A DNA stretch of 64,000 nt from Streptomyces sp. ISL-100 (GCF_018614615.1 NZ_JAGGOK010000063.1:1-64000), one strand, 5' to 3'. Shown: positions 31,642-40,523, counted from the first letter of the stretch. Made by a program: numbers and translations. The notes: generated from the sequence alone by a model not told the origin.

Positions 31642-32655
31642 GTGAACTCCACCCTCCCCACCGCAGAAGCCCTGCGCAGCGCACTCGCCGGACTTCTCGA
31701 CGGGCTGCCGCCCAAGCAGGCCGCACAGGCCGTCGAGCGGCTGATCGCGAACTACCGGGGGACCACCCCCACCGGCGCCCCCGTGCTCCGCGACCGCTCC
31801 GACGTCGCCGCGTACGCCGCGTACCGGATGCCCGCGACCTTCGAGGCGGTACGTTCCGCGCTCGCCGCACTGCGCGACGCGGCCCCGGAGTGGATTCCGG
31901 CGACGCACGCGGACATTGGCGGGGGGACCGGTGCGGCGACCTGGGCCGTGGCGGAGGCGTGGCAGGAGAAGGCGGCCAGTACCGTCATCGACTGGGCGGA
32001 ACCCGCCCTCGCGCTCGGCCGGGAGCTCGCCGAAGCCTCCGGGTCACCCGCGCTGCGCGCCGCGACGTGGCAACGCTCTCGCATCGGATCGGCGCTCCGG
32101 ATCGAGAGCGCCGATCTCGTTACCGTGTCGTACGTCCTGAAGGAGCTCACCCCCGCCGGCCGCGCCACCGTGGTCACGGAGGCCGCTCGCGCCGCCCAGG
32201 CCGTCGTGATCGTCGAACCCGGCACCCCCGACGGCTACCTCCGCATCATCGAGGCCAGGCAGCAACTGATCGACGCCGGCATGAGCGTCGCCGCCCCCTG
32301 CCCGCACAGCGGCGCCTGCCCCATCGAGCCCGGCACCGACTGGTGCCACTTCTCGGCGCGGGTCAGCCGCTCCTCCCTCCACCGTCAGGTCAAGGGCGGT
32401 TCGCTGCCGTACGAGGACGAGAAGTTCAGTTACGTCGCCGCCGTCCGCGGCGACGTAGAAGCCGATCCGGCCGCCAACCGCGTGATCCGCAGGCCGCAGA
32501 TCCGCAAGGGCATGGTCCTGCTGGAACTGTGTACGAAGCCGGAAGAGCTCACCCGCGAAACGGTCACCAAGAAGCGCCACGGCGACCTCTACCGGGCGGC
32601 CCGCGACATCGACTGGGGCGACGCATGGCCGCCGCCCCCGTCGGACAGGCCTTAG
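31642..32655 (+). CDS. Rsm22-family small-subunit rRNA methyltransferase-like protein
   Basis: 337 residues. DRSDVAAYAAYRMPATFEAV and ATHADIGGGTGAATWAVAEA (SAM motif I) open the family domain. Then come VTVSYVLKELTPAGR, VVIVEPGTPDGYLRIIEARQ and the Cys cluster APCPHSGACPIEPGTDWCHF, and FSYVAAVRGD. Rsm22 proteins associate with the small ribosomal subunit; in mitochondria they are needed for assembly. The Cys cluster is a metal (iron-sulfur or zinc) site in the family. Divergent from the propeller lipoprotein gene. Confidence 0.88.
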   Translation: MNSTLPTAEALRSALAGLLDGLPPKQAAQAVERLIANYRGTTPTGAPVLRDRSDVAAYAAYRMPATFEAVRSALAALRDAAPEWIPATHADIGGGTGAATWAVAEAWQEKAASTVIDWAEPALALGRELAEASGSPALRAATWQRSRIGSALRIESADLVTVSYVLKELTPAGRATVVTEAARAAQAVVIVEPGTPDGYLRIIEARQQLIDAGMSVAAPCPHSGACPIEPGTDWCHFSARVSRSSLHRQVKGGSLPYEDEKFSYVAAVRGDVEADPAANRVIRRPQIRKGMVLLELCTKPEELTRETVTKKRHGDLYRAARDIDWGDAWPPPPSDRP

Positions 32656-33509
32656 CCGCGCGCCTCCCCGCGCAGCTCCTGCGTACAGCACTTCACGCTG
32701 CCGCCGCCCTTGAGCAGCTCCCCGAGGTCAATCCCGACCGGCTCGTACCCGCGCGCCCGCAGCGGCTCGAAGAGCCCCAGCGCGGTCTGCGGCAGCAGCA
32801 CGTGCCGCCCGTCGCTCACCGCGTTGAGCCCGAGCGCCGCCGCGTCCGCCTCCTGCGCGATGATCGCGTCCGGGAAGAGCCGGGCCAGGACGGCCCGGCT
32901 GCCGGGGGAGAAGGCGCCGGGGTAGTACATGACTTCGTCCGTACGGTCGTCCAGGACGGCCAGCGCGGTGTCCAGGTGGTAGTAGCGCGGGTCGACGAGG
33001 TCCAGGCCGATGACCGGGCGGCCGAAGAACTCCTGCGCCTCGTCGTGCGCGAGCGGGCTGGAGCGGAAGCCGCGCCCGGCGAGGATCCACGACGAGGTGA
33101 CGGCGAAGTCGCCCTCGCCCTCGTTGATGTGCGCGGGCTCGCCGATCTCGGTGAAGCCGTGGGCGCGGAACCACTCCAGGTGCGCCTCGGCCTCCTGCGC
33201 CCGCTCCGCGTACGCGAACCGGGCGCCGAGCACCCGCCCGTCGATGACGGTGGCGCCGTTGGCGGCGTACACCATGTCGGGCAGCCCGGGCCTGGGCGTG
33301 AGGAGTTCGACGGTGTGGCCGAGGCTCCGGTAGCGGTCGCGCAGATCTTCCCACTGGGTGAGGGCGAGCGGCAGGTCGACCGGCTTTCCGGGGTCCATCC
33401 AGGGATTGATGGAGTACGTCACCCTGAAGTGCTCCGGGGGACACATCAGGTAGCGGCGGGGTGAGGCGTCACGAGGCAATGAGGGCTCCTCACGAGCGGC
33501 ATGGGGCAC
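32652..33509 (-). CDS. Dimethylarginine dimethylaminohydrolase-like (DDAH/amidinotransferase superfamily)
   Basis: 285 residues at most; the ATG about 20 residues in (MCPPEHFRVTYSINPW, 33449) is a better start by family comparison. Residues of the guanidino-modifying fold are visible: PDMVYAANGATVI, GEGDF (Glu/Asp binding pair), YYHLDTALAVL (catalytic His) and GGGSVKCCTQEL (catalytic Cys near the end). It would hydrolyse methylated arginine to citrulline, or act on a related guanidine. Its 3' end overlaps that of the Rsm22 gene by 4 bp. Confidence 0.88.
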   Translation of the reverse strand: MPHAAREEPSLPRDASPRRYLMCPPEHFRVTYSINPWMDPGKPVDLPLALTQWEDLRDRYRSLGHTVELLTPRPGLPDMVYAANGATVIDGRVLGARFAYAERAQEAEAHLEWFRAHGFTEIGEPAHINEGEGDFAVTSSWILAGRGFRSSPLAHDEAQEFFGRPVIGLDLVDPRYYHLDTALAVLDDRTDEVMYYPGAFSPGSRAVLARLFPDAIIAQEADAAALGLNAVSDGRHVLLPQTALGLFEPLRARGYEPVGIDLGELLKGGGSVKCCTQELRGEARG

Positions 33510-33645
33510 AGAGTGTGCCGTGAGGAAGCCATGGTCGCGCCGAACAGGCCTGTCGCGCTGTGAACCGATCGGGTGGTTCCCGACTGGTCAGCCCGTGTCC
33601 ATGCAGCGAGACGTGGCGTCTCGTCGCGCTGGTAGATTGGCCCCC

Positions 33646-34302
33646 ATGGCCGAGACAGGAACCACCGGAACCCCCAGAACCCCCAGCACCCCCAGAACCC
33701 CCGACACCACGCGCCGCAGCGAGCGCTCCCGCCGCGCGATCTACGAAGCGGCCCTCTCCCTCGTCGGCGAGGTCGGTTACGCCAAGACGACGATCGAGGG
33801 CATCGCCGCCCGCGCCGGCGTGGGCAAGCAGACCATCTACCGCTGGTGGCCGTCGAAGGCCGCCGTCCTGCTCGAAGCCTTCATCGACCTCGGCGAACAG
33901 GCGGCGGAGGCGGCGGGAACCGATGGGAGCGAGTACGAGATCCCGGACACCGGCGACCTCGCGGCCGACCTCAGGACCGTCCTGCGCGCCACGGTCGACG
34001 AACTCGTCGACCCGAAATACGAAGCCCCCTCCCGCGCCCTCGCCGCCGCGGGCGTCGTCGACCCGAAGGTGGGCGCCGAGTTTGTCGAGAAGCTGCTCGA
34101 ACCGCAGCTCCAGCTGTACGTGAAGCGGCTGCGCGCCGCGCAGGAAGCCGGCGACGTACGAGCCGGAATCGACCCGCGCATCGCCCTGGAACTCCTCGTC
34201 GCCCCGCTCGCCCACCGCTGGCTGCTGCGCACACTCCCCCTCACGCACGAGTACGCGGACGCCGTTGTCGACTACGCACTGGGCGGCCTCACGCCGCGCT
34301 GA
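33646..34302 (+). CDS. TetR family transcriptional regulator
   Basis: 218 residues from the ATG at 33646; a longer frame upstream has no ribosome site. A Pro/Thr-rich start (PRTPSTPRTPDTTRR) comes from a short DNA tandem. The HTH domain is RRAIYEAALSLVGEVGYAKT, TIEGIAARAGVGKQTIYRWW, PSKAAVLLEAF. The C-terminal ligand domain (residues 75-215) has LLVAPLAHRWLLRTLPLTHE as in the TetR_C_11 type. Divergent from the DDAH gene, which it may control. Confidence 0.88.
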   Translation: MAETGTTGTPRTPSTPRTPDTTRRSERSRRAIYEAALSLVGEVGYAKTTIEGIAARAGVGKQTIYRWWPSKAAVLLEAFIDLGEQAAEAAGTDGSEYEIPDTGDLAADLRTVLRATVDELVDPKYEAPSRALAAAGVVDPKVGAEFVEKLLEPQLQLYVKRLRAAQEAGDVRAGIDPRIALELLVAPLAHRWLLRTLPLTHEYADAVVDYALGGLTPR

Positions 34303-34478
34303 GGTGAGTTCGCTCACGGAGTTCGCCGTACGTTCACCTCGACGCCACTTATCGGGGCAAAGGAGCCAATCACACCACCTCTGTGGTATCGGCCCACGTA
34401 CCCCGGATGGGGACTGCGGCCACCCGAGGCGCAGGATGGTGGCAGCATGGACAGCACAACGCTGAGGTGAGGGGTTGA

Positions 34479-35252
34479 ATGGGCGCCGATTTCGGCCGCT
34501 ATCGCGGCACAGAGAGCAGGCAGACAGTGGAAAGCAGACTTCCCCAGTGGCTGCGCCGCCGCCCGAAGGCCACCGACGCCGACGACCTGGCCGAGGGCCG
34601 CGAGGCTCTTCTCCTGGCCGCCGCCGCCGCGGGACTGCCGCTCGCCCCCGCCGCGTACCCCGCGGGATACCGATGTTCGTGCGAACGGGTCGGCTGTCCC
34701 ACCCCTGCCAGGCACCCGGTCTCGTTCGCCTGGCAGACCCAGTCGACCACCGACCCGGCGCAGATCAAACGCTGGGCCGAGGGTCAGCCGCAGGCCAACT
34801 TCATCACCGCCACCGGCATGGTCCACGACGTACTCGACGTACCGCTCGAAGCGGGCCGCAGCGCGCTTGAGCGGCTGCTCGAAGCCGGAGTCGACGTCGG
34901 CCCGGTGGCCGAGTTCGGTGCCAGCAACGGCGACGATGCGCGCCTGCTGTTCTTCACCGCCACCCGCGGCACCCCGGACGACGAGGACGAGTGGTGGCCG
35001 TGCGAGCTGGACTGCCACCCCGAGACCATGGACGAACATCCGGGGCTGCGCTGGCACTGCCGGGGCAGCTACGTCCTCGTACCGCCCGCGAAACTCCCCG
35101 GCGAGCATGAGGTCAGCTGGGTCCGCGGCCTCGAAAACCCACTGCCCGACCCGCTGACACTCCTGGAGACGCTGACCGACGCCTGCGCGCGGTACGTCGG
35201 CGAGGACGATCCGGACGACCACCACGCGGTGGCCTGGCCCCTGGGCCGCTGA
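34479..35252 (+). CDS. Prim-pol-domain (bifunctional primase/polymerase) protein
   Basis: 257 residues. The order EALLLAAAAAGLPLAPAAYP, then CSCERVGCPTPARHPVSFAW, QAQ-like DPAQIKRWAEGQPQANFITA, LEAGRSALERLLEAG, and GLRWHCRGSYVLVPPAKLP corresponds to the Prim-Pol fold of plasmid and phage primases, and the Cys cluster is typical of Streptomyces stand-alone copies. It lacks a helicase domain and the normal DxE site is not obvious, so catalytic activity is doubtful. Chromosomal single-domain copies are common in Streptomyces, role unknown. Confidence 0.75.
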   Translation: MGADFGRYRGTESRQTVESRLPQWLRRRPKATDADDLAEGREALLLAAAAAGLPLAPAAYPAGYRCSCERVGCPTPARHPVSFAWQTQSTTDPAQIKRWAEGQPQANFITATGMVHDVLDVPLEAGRSALERLLEAGVDVGPVAEFGASNGDDARLLFFTATRGTPDDEDEWWPCELDCHPETMDEHPGLRWHCRGSYVLVPPAKLPGEHEVSWVRGLENPLPDPLTLLETLTDACARYVGEDDPDDHHAVAWPLGR

Positions 35253-35285
35253 GCCGGTCGAAGCAAAGGAAGCCGGAAGACCGGC

Positions 35286-36284
35286 TTACGACCCCTTGGC
35301 GGCCGTAAGCCCCTGAATCCGGGCGAGCACCGTTACCTGCTTGCCCTTCACCGGCACCTGCACGACCTGACTGGAGACCCGCTCCTTGGTGAGCCTGGTC
35401 TTCGCGGTGCCGGTCATCAGCGCCCGTACGTCGGCGTTGAGATCCAGCCGGACCCCCTGCGCCACGGTCTGCTGCTCGAACTGGCGGGTGGCGAAGAACA
35501 CCGTCGCCCCGCCGTCCTGCGTGACGAGCCCCAGCGGCGCGAACGCCCCGGTGTCCAGCCGCTGATCGAGGTACTGGACTGTGCGGCCGAGCTGCCGCGC
35601 CGACTTCTGGCGCGTCTGGCGTACGGCGGAAGTGTGCGGCCCCGGCGCGAAGTTCTCGGGTTCGCCGTTTTGCATGTACGACGCGTACTGCTCGCTCAGA
35701 TCCTTCGGAGGTACCGCGAGGTCGGGCGCGTCCGGCCTGACCGGCTCGGCCCAGCCGTCCTTGTCCTTCTTGAAGACCGGGACCTCGTTGGGCGTCAGCA
35801 CCGCCAGGTGTGAGACCTCCCACAGCTGGTCGGCGCTGCCGCGTACGAACACCAGCAGCCAGCGCGTGTCGAGCCGGCCGCTGTCCTTGTCGCGGTTGCT
35901 GTCGGTGTCCGTGACGAACCACCGGGGCCAGCCCTGCTTCTTGGGGATGGCGTACTTCGCGTCCGTCAGCTCCAGCGGCTCGTGGCGCGGATTCCCCTCC
36001 GGGCTCTGCACCTGGCGCGCCTTGAGCCCGGCCTGGTTGATCGCGCCGAGCGCGCCGGTGACCCGGCCCGCGTCGAGGGCCGGGTCGTACGCCTTGTCCG
36101 CCTTGTTGTACGCCGCTGTGAAGTCCTTCAGGGCCTGTGCGGCCTCGGACTTCGTCGCCGACCGTACGACTTCCAGCTCGCCGTGCACGGTCACGCAGCC
36201 GCTCGCCGTCATCGACATCGCCGTCGCTGTCGCGAGACTCGTTCCCAGCCGCCTCAGCGTGCTCCGCCTGCCCAGCCTGCTCAT
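35286..36284 (-). CDS. Lipoprotein of unknown function
   Basis: 332 residues, AGAAGG ribosome site. Signal RRSTLRRLGTSLATATAMSM, with lipobox TASGC. The mature protein is mixed alpha/beta: AQALKDFTAAYNKADKAYDP, RWFVTDTDSNRDKDSGRLDT, RWLLVFVRGSADQLWEVSHL, VQYLDQRLDTGAFAPLGLVT. It resembles actinobacterial surface lipoproteins without known role. Leftward, divergent from PhzF at 36409. Confidence 0.65.
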   Translation of the reverse strand: MSRLGRRSTLRRLGTSLATATAMSMTASGCVTVHGELEVVRSATKSEAAQALKDFTAAYNKADKAYDPALDAGRVTGALGAINQAGLKARQVQSPEGNPRHEPLELTDAKYAIPKKQGWPRWFVTDTDSNRDKDSGRLDTRWLLVFVRGSADQLWEVSHLAVLTPNEVPVFKKDKDGWAEPVRPDAPDLAVPPKDLSEQYASYMQNGEPENFAPGPHTSAVRQTRQKSARQLGRTVQYLDQRLDTGAFAPLGLVTQDGGATVFFATRQFEQQTVAQGVRLDLNADVRALMTGTAKTRLTKERVSSQVVQVPVKGKQVTVLARIQGLTAAKGS

Positions 36285-36408
36285 GCGCTGCCTTCTGTGT
36301 CTTCGTCCCCACCGACTCCCGGAACCCTACCGGGGACAGGAAAAGCGCGAGCGTGGGGATCAGGTACAGCAGCCACACCGTGACCTGAGCCAGTGCTTCA
36401 ATTCCGGG

Positions 36409-37074
36409 ATGAACGAACTCGACGTACTCCGCGTCTTCTGCGGGCCCGACGGCCGCCACGGCAACGCCCTCGGCGTCGTACGCGACGGACGCGCGTACCC
36501 CGACGAGGCGTCCCGGCAGGCCCTCGCCGCCGAACTCGGCTTCAGCGAGACCGTGTTCGTCGACGACCCCGAGCGCGGCATCGTCGACATCTACACACCC
36601 GGCCTGCGTCTGCCCTTCGCAGGGCACCCCCTCGTCGGCACCGCCTGGCTGCTCGACCTGGAAATCGTCAACCCACCCGCGGGGGAGGTGTGGGCCCGCC
36701 ACGACGGCGAGTTCACCTGGATCACGGCGCGCGCCGAGTGGGCCCCGCCGCGCCGCCTCCAGCAGTACGCGTCGGCCGCCGAGGTCGACGCGCTGCCCGC
36801 GCCGCCGCCGGGCGAGGTCTGGCTGTACGCCTGGGCCTGGGAGGACGAGGCCGCGGGCCGGGTCCGCGCCCGCGCGTTCCCGCGCCGCGACGACGGCATC
36901 ACGGAGGACGAGGCGACCGGCGCCGCCGCGCTGCTGCTCACCGCCGAACTCGGCCGCGCCCTGAACATCACGCAGGGCCGCGGCTCCCAGATCCTGACGG
37001 CGCCGGGACCGGACGACGACACGATCGAGATCGGCGGCCGCGTCCGCTTCGCTCCGCACGCGCCCTGGCGCTAG
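36409..37074 (+). CDS. PhzF family epimerase/isomerase (second copy type)
   Basis: 221 residues. Shortened PhzF fold: LRVFCGPDGRHGNALGVVRD (G-N-x-x-G-V signature), FSETVFVDDPERG (catalytic Glu) and LPFAGHPLVGTAWLL, then DDGITEDEATGAAALLLTAE with GRGSQIL near the end. At about 220 residues it is shorter than the usual 260-300, missing part of the central region. Substrate unknown. Unrelated in context to the PhzF at 20585. Confidence 0.82.
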   Translation: MNELDVLRVFCGPDGRHGNALGVVRDGRAYPDEASRQALAAELGFSETVFVDDPERGIVDIYTPGLRLPFAGHPLVGTAWLLDLEIVNPPAGEVWARHDGEFTWITARAEWAPPRRLQQYASAAEVDALPAPPPGEVWLYAWAWEDEAAGRVRARAFPRRDDGITEDEATGAAALLLTAELGRALNITQGRGSQILTAPGPDDDTIEIGGRVRFAPHAPWR

Positions 37075-37742
37075 GCGGTGAGCGGGAACTCCCCGCCCAG
37101 CTCGAGGAAGACCGCCCCGTTGAAGTCGAAGGCGCGCTTGCACTCGTCGATGATGCGCTGCTTCTCCAGGTCGTCCGCGTTCACCCGGTCCAGCAGCTCC
37201 CGGTAACCCCGCTTGAAAGCAGCCGGGTTCGAGATGGCCTCGAAGACGTAGAAGCGCACACCGTCGCCCTTGCGCGCGAAGCCCCAGGTCTTCTCCGCCT
37301 TGTCGCGGATGATCTGGCCGCCCGACAGGTCACCGAGATAGCGCGTGTAGTGGTGCGCCACGTACCCGGCCGGCCAGTCGCGCGCGCATTCGGCGACGCG
37401 ATCGGCGTACGCCGCCGTGGCGGGCAGCGGGCGTACGCCATCGCGCCAGCTCTCACCCCGCAGGTGCGCCAGGTCGCGCTCCAGTTCGGCGGTGCGCATC
37501 AGCTCGGGCTGGATGAACGGGCCGGCGACCGGGTCGTCCGCGAGCGAATCGGCCCCGTCCTCCAGCGCCCGGTAAACGAACCACAGCTGCTCCGTGTAGC
37601 GCGCGTACGCGTCCACCGAAAGCTTCCCGCCGAGCAGGTCGCTCATGAAGGTGGAGGTCTCCGCCTGCGTGTGCTGCTCGTGCGAGGCGACACGGATCAG
37701 TGTCGAGAACGGTGTATCGGCGGCTGTGGCGGTTGCGTCCAA
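37071..37742 (-). CDS. Biliverdin-producing heme oxygenase
   Basis: Cleaves heme to biliverdin, CO and Fe(II), releasing iron. The TTG at 37742 is chosen because GGAGG is about 6 bases upstream; protein then is about 223 residues, the family length. FSTLIRVASHEQHTQAETST holds the proximal His, YTEQLWFVYRALED follows, and the distal helix is YTRYLGDLSGGQIIRDKAEK. FYVFEAISNPAAFKRGYREL completes the fold. An iron box overlaps the promoter (37827-37844), so the gene is likely repressed by a DmdR/IdeR regulator when iron is plentiful. 3' end overlaps PhzF by 4 bp. Confidence 0.93.
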   Translation of the reverse strand: MDATATAADTPFSTLIRVASHEQHTQAETSTFMSDLLGGKLSVDAYARYTEQLWFVYRALEDGADSLADDPVAGPFIQPELMRTAELERDLAHLRGESWRDGVRPLPATAAYADRVAECARDWPAGYVAHHYTRYLGDLSGGQIIRDKAEKTWGFARKGDGVRFYVFEAISNPAAFKRGYRELLDRVNADDLEKQRIIDECKRAFDFNGAVFLELGGEFPLTA

Positions 37743-37826
37743 GGCGGGCCTCCGGGGACCGAGGGAACGGGAAAGGGAAGAGCCGGCGATGACGGCACAC
37801 ACGCAGCCGCCACCGCCGATCTTCCT

Positions 37827-37844
37827 ACTTAGGTATGCCTAAGT
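37827..37844 (-). promoter_or_regulatory. Iron box (DmdR/IdeR-like) at the heme oxygenase promoter
   Basis: ACTTAGG-CATA-CCTAAGT is a perfect palindrome close to the actinobacterial iron-box consensus (TTAGGTTAGGCTCACCTAA). On the minus strand TTGACT (37842-37847) overlaps it as a likely -35, so repressor binding would block polymerase. Confidence 0.8.
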
Positions 37845-37894
37845 CAATGAGTTCCCGACGACCTGTCGGTAAAAACGCTACGCCCCCCACTCAT

Positions 37895-38752
37895 TTACGG
37901 CAGCGTGAGAATTTCCGCCCCGGTCTCCGTCACCACCAGCGTGTGCTCGAACTGCGCCGTACGCCTGCGGTCCTTGGTCACGACCGTCCAGCCGTCGTCC
38001 CACATGTCGTACTCGTGCGTACCGAGCGTGAGCATCGGTTCGATGGTGAAGGTCATGCCGGGCTGCATCACCGTCGTCGCGTGCGGGCTGTCGTAGTGCG
38101 GAATGATCAGCCCGGAGTGGAACGACGAGTTGATGCCGTGGCCGGTGAAGTCCCGCACCACGCCGTAGCCGAAGCGCTTGGCGTACGACTCGATGACCCG
38201 CCCGATGACGTTGATCTGGCGCCCCGGCTTGACCGCCTTGATGGCGCGGGCGAGCGACTCGCGGGTGCGCTCGACCAGCAGCCGCGACTCCTCGTCGACG
38301 TCACCGCACAGGTACGTCGCGTTGTTGTCGCCGTGCACACCGTTGATGTACGCCGTGACGTCGAGGTTCACGATGTCGCCGTCCCGCAGGACCGTGGAGT
38401 CCGGGATGCCGTGACAGATGACCTCGTTGACGGAACTGCACAGCGACTTCGGATAACCGCGGTAGCCGAGCGTCGACGGGTACGCGCCGTGGTCGACCAT
38501 GAAGTCGTGGGCGACCCGGTCCAGCTCGTCCGTGGTCACGCCGGGCGAGATGTGCTTGGCGGCCTCCTCCATCGCCTGCGCGGCGATGCGGCCCGCGATG
38601 CGCATCCGCTCGATGGTGTCGGAATCCTGGACTTCCGGGCCGGTGTACGGCGTGGGCGCCGGCTTCCCGACGTACTCGGGACGCCGGATATTGCCGGGAA
38701 CGGAACGGGCGGGAGAGAGCTCCCCTGGTACGAGCAGCGACTGGCCAGACAT
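37895..38752 (-). CDS. map: Type I methionine aminopeptidase
   Basis: Removes the initiator methionine from new proteins. 285 residues from the ATG at 38752. It has the actinobacterial N-terminal extension (PEYVGKPAPTPYTGPEVQDS) before the catalytic fold: DHGAYPSTLGYRGYPKSLCS, SVNEVICHGIP, DGDIVNLDVTAYINGVHGDN (metal Asp), FTGHGINSSFHSGLIIPHY (His) and MTFTIEPMLTLG (Glu), with a terminal HTLVVTETGAEILT. Cytosolic, essential or one of several copies. Divergent from a small gene at 38811. Confidence 0.95.
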   Translation of the reverse strand: MSGQSLLVPGELSPARSVPGNIRRPEYVGKPAPTPYTGPEVQDSDTIERMRIAGRIAAQAMEEAAKHISPGVTTDELDRVAHDFMVDHGAYPSTLGYRGYPKSLCSSVNEVICHGIPDSTVLRDGDIVNLDVTAYINGVHGDNNATYLCGDVDEESRLLVERTRESLARAIKAVKPGRQINVIGRVIESYAKRFGYGVVRDFTGHGINSSFHSGLIIPHYDSPHATTVMQPGMTFTIEPMLTLGTHEYDMWDDGWTVVTKDRRRTAQFEHTLVVTETGAEILTLP

Positions 38753-38810
38753 GCAAGCGAGTGTATCCAGCCGGGATCGGGCAGCATGGCGGCAGAGGAA
38801 GGAGCCGACG

Positions 38811-39047
38811 ATGGCCCTGTTCAAGAAGCGCACGGTCGGAAAACCGGGCGAATGGTTCTACTGCCTGGAGCACAAGAAGGTCGAGGAGGGCCCCGAGTGC
38901 CCGGCGAAGGACCGTTTCGGTCCCTACGCGACGCGTCAGGAGGCGCAGCACGCGATGGAGACCGCGGCCGAGCGCAACCTTCAGTGGGAGACGGACCCGA
39001 AATGGCACGACAAGAACGGCGCGCAGTCGGGGGAGGAAGACGCCTGA
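38811..39047 (+). CDS. Small conserved protein, 78 aa
   Basis: ATG 38811 with GGAGCC upstream. Sequence MALFKKRTVGKPGEWFYCLE and then HKKVEEGPECPAKDRFGPYA, followed by EAQHAMETAAERNLQWETDP. A single domain with two cysteines (Cys18, Cys29 region) and a terminal helix; similar small SPOR/AAA-like proteins with the DRFGPYATREEAxxA pattern are widespread in Streptomyces. Function unknown. Confidence 0.7.
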   Translation: MALFKKRTVGKPGEWFYCLEHKKVEEGPECPAKDRFGPYATRQEAQHAMETAAERNLQWETDPKWHDKNGAQSGEEDA

Positions 39048-39062
39048 GCGGCCCTCCCTGCC

Positions 39063-40379
39063 TCACCCCACCGCTTCGGCGTTCTTCTCGCTCTTCTGGG
39101 CCCGGCGACGCTGGGCGTCCGCGTCCGTATCGGCGTCGTACGTCATGAGCTTGGGCAGGGCCGCGGCGAGCAGGCCGACGGAGGCCAGGCACGCCAGGCC
39201 GCCGCTCCAGATGGCGGGCCGGGTCCCGGACCAGCCCGCCATGGCGCCGGCCCGCACCTGGCCGAGCTGCGGGCCGACGCTGTACGAGAGCACCTCGATG
39301 CCGGCGAGGCGGCCGCGCAGCTCCTCCGGGATGGTCTGGTTCCAGATGGTCGACCGCCCGAGGCCGCTGAGCATGTCGCCCGCGCCCGCGAACGCCAGGC
39401 ACACGAGCACCACCCACACACTGGCGAACCACCCGGCGGCGGCGATCGCGAGCCCCCAGCCCGCCGCGCCGTACACGACGAGCTGCCCGTGCCGCTTGAC
39501 GCGCGAGGCCCAGCCGCTGGTCAGGCTGACGAGGACCGATCCGACGGACCCGGCGGCGTACATCAGCCCGAGGGCCCATTCGGCGTCGAGGTCGTCCGCG
39601 AGGAACGGGAAGAGCGCGTTGGGGAACGCGAAGAACATCGCGGCCATGTCGATGGCGTACGTCCCGAGCAGTACGGGCCTGCTCCACGCGTAACGCGCGC
39701 CTTCCGCGATTCCGCGCAGGGAGGGCTTCGGGGCGCTGGGGGAGGGCGGTGCGGGCGCCAGGCGCGTACACATCAGTACCGAGGCGGCGAAACCGACGAC
39801 TGTGACGGCGTACGCGCTGGGGTGACCGGCGTACGCGACGACCAGGCCCGCCAGGGCCGGCCCCACGATGGCGCCGGTCTGCCACCGCAGCGAGTTGAGC
39901 GCGGCGGCGGCGGTGAGCTGGTCGTGCGGCACGATGCGCGCCATGAGGGAGTCCAGCGCGGGTCGCTGCAGCCCGGCGAGGGCGGAGACTCCGGCGGCGA
40001 CGACGTAAAGCGGCCACAGCAGCGGCTCCGGCAGCAGCGAATTGACGAGCAGCACGACGGCCAGCACGCCGAGCCCGGCCTCGCTCAGCAGGATGACCTT
40101 GCGCCGGTCGGCGGAGTCGGCCAGCGCCCCGCCGTACAGCCCGAACACGACCAGCGGCACCAGCTCGACGGCGCCCATCGCGCCGACGGCGAGCGGTGAG
40201 TCCGTGAGGTCCTTGATCTGCAGCGGCATCGCGACCATGGCCATGAAGCTGCCGAAGTAGGTGACGAGCCCCTGGACGAAGAGGAGGCGGAAGTCGCGCG
40301 AGGTGCGCCAGGGGGCGAGATCGGGCAGTACGGCCGCGAGCTTGGAGGTCACGAGCGGCCATGGTCCGCGCCCCTGCAC
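39063..40379 (-). CDS. MFS exporter (EntS/enterobactin-exporter-like)
   Basis: 438 residues or about 429 from a GTG at 40352. DFRLLFVQGLVTYFGSFMAM, then MPLQIKDLTDSPLAVGAMGA and LVVFGLYGGALADSADRRKV identify the DHA3/EntS-type MFS group. Twelve helices, with IPEELRGRLAGIEVLSYSVG in the C-half. Substrate may be a siderophore or drug. Leftward; tail to tail with the 38811 gene. Confidence 0.85.
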   Translation of the reverse strand: MQGRGPWPLVTSKLAAVLPDLAPWRTSRDFRLLFVQGLVTYFGSFMAMVAMPLQIKDLTDSPLAVGAMGAVELVPLVVFGLYGGALADSADRRKVILLSEAGLGVLAVVLLVNSLLPEPLLWPLYVVAAGVSALAGLQRPALDSLMARIVPHDQLTAAAALNSLRWQTGAIVGPALAGLVVAYAGHPSAYAVTVVGFAASVLMCTRLAPAPPSPSAPKPSLRGIAEGARYAWSRPVLLGTYAIDMAAMFFAFPNALFPFLADDLDAEWALGLMYAAGSVGSVLVSLTSGWASRVKRHGQLVVYGAAGWGLAIAAAGWFASVWVVLVCLAFAGAGDMLSGLGRSTIWNQTIPEELRGRLAGIEVLSYSVGPQLGQVRAGAMAGWSGTRPAIWSGGLACLASVGLLAAALPKLMTYDADTDADAQRRRAQKSEKNAEAVG

Positions 40380-40457
40380 CCACGGACAACCGATTTATGG
40401 GGGAGAGCGGGGTCTGGGGCGGCGCTCTCCACGCGGCGGAGCCGCAAAGTGTCACAG

Positions 40458-40495
40458 CGGGAAGGGGCGGGCCGGGGAAAGCCCCGCGCAGCGGC
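40458..40495. repeat. Streptomyces-type interspersed repeat (copy 1)
   Basis: CGGGAAGGGGCGGG, then GGGGAAAGCCCCGCGCAGCGG. A closely matching segment is at 52769-52805. The inner GGGG...CCCC can fold. Both copies lie in intergenic gaps next to leftward or rightward 3' ends. Confidence 0.6.
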
Positions 40496-40523
40496 CACCC
40501 GCACCGGTGCCCGAACCACCCCG

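Noticed and set aside
30072..33464. Plus-strand frame of 1130 codons
   Set aside because: Shadow of minus-strand and plus-strand real genes (lipoprotein, Rsm22, DDAH); no domain pattern.
35113..37143. Very long minus-strand frame of 676 codons crossing the lipoprotein and PhzF genes, with a TM-like piece at about 36300-36390
   Set aside because: Overlaps two well-supported genes; composition is that of a GC-rich shadow frame, and the hydrophobic piece has no ribosome site or start.
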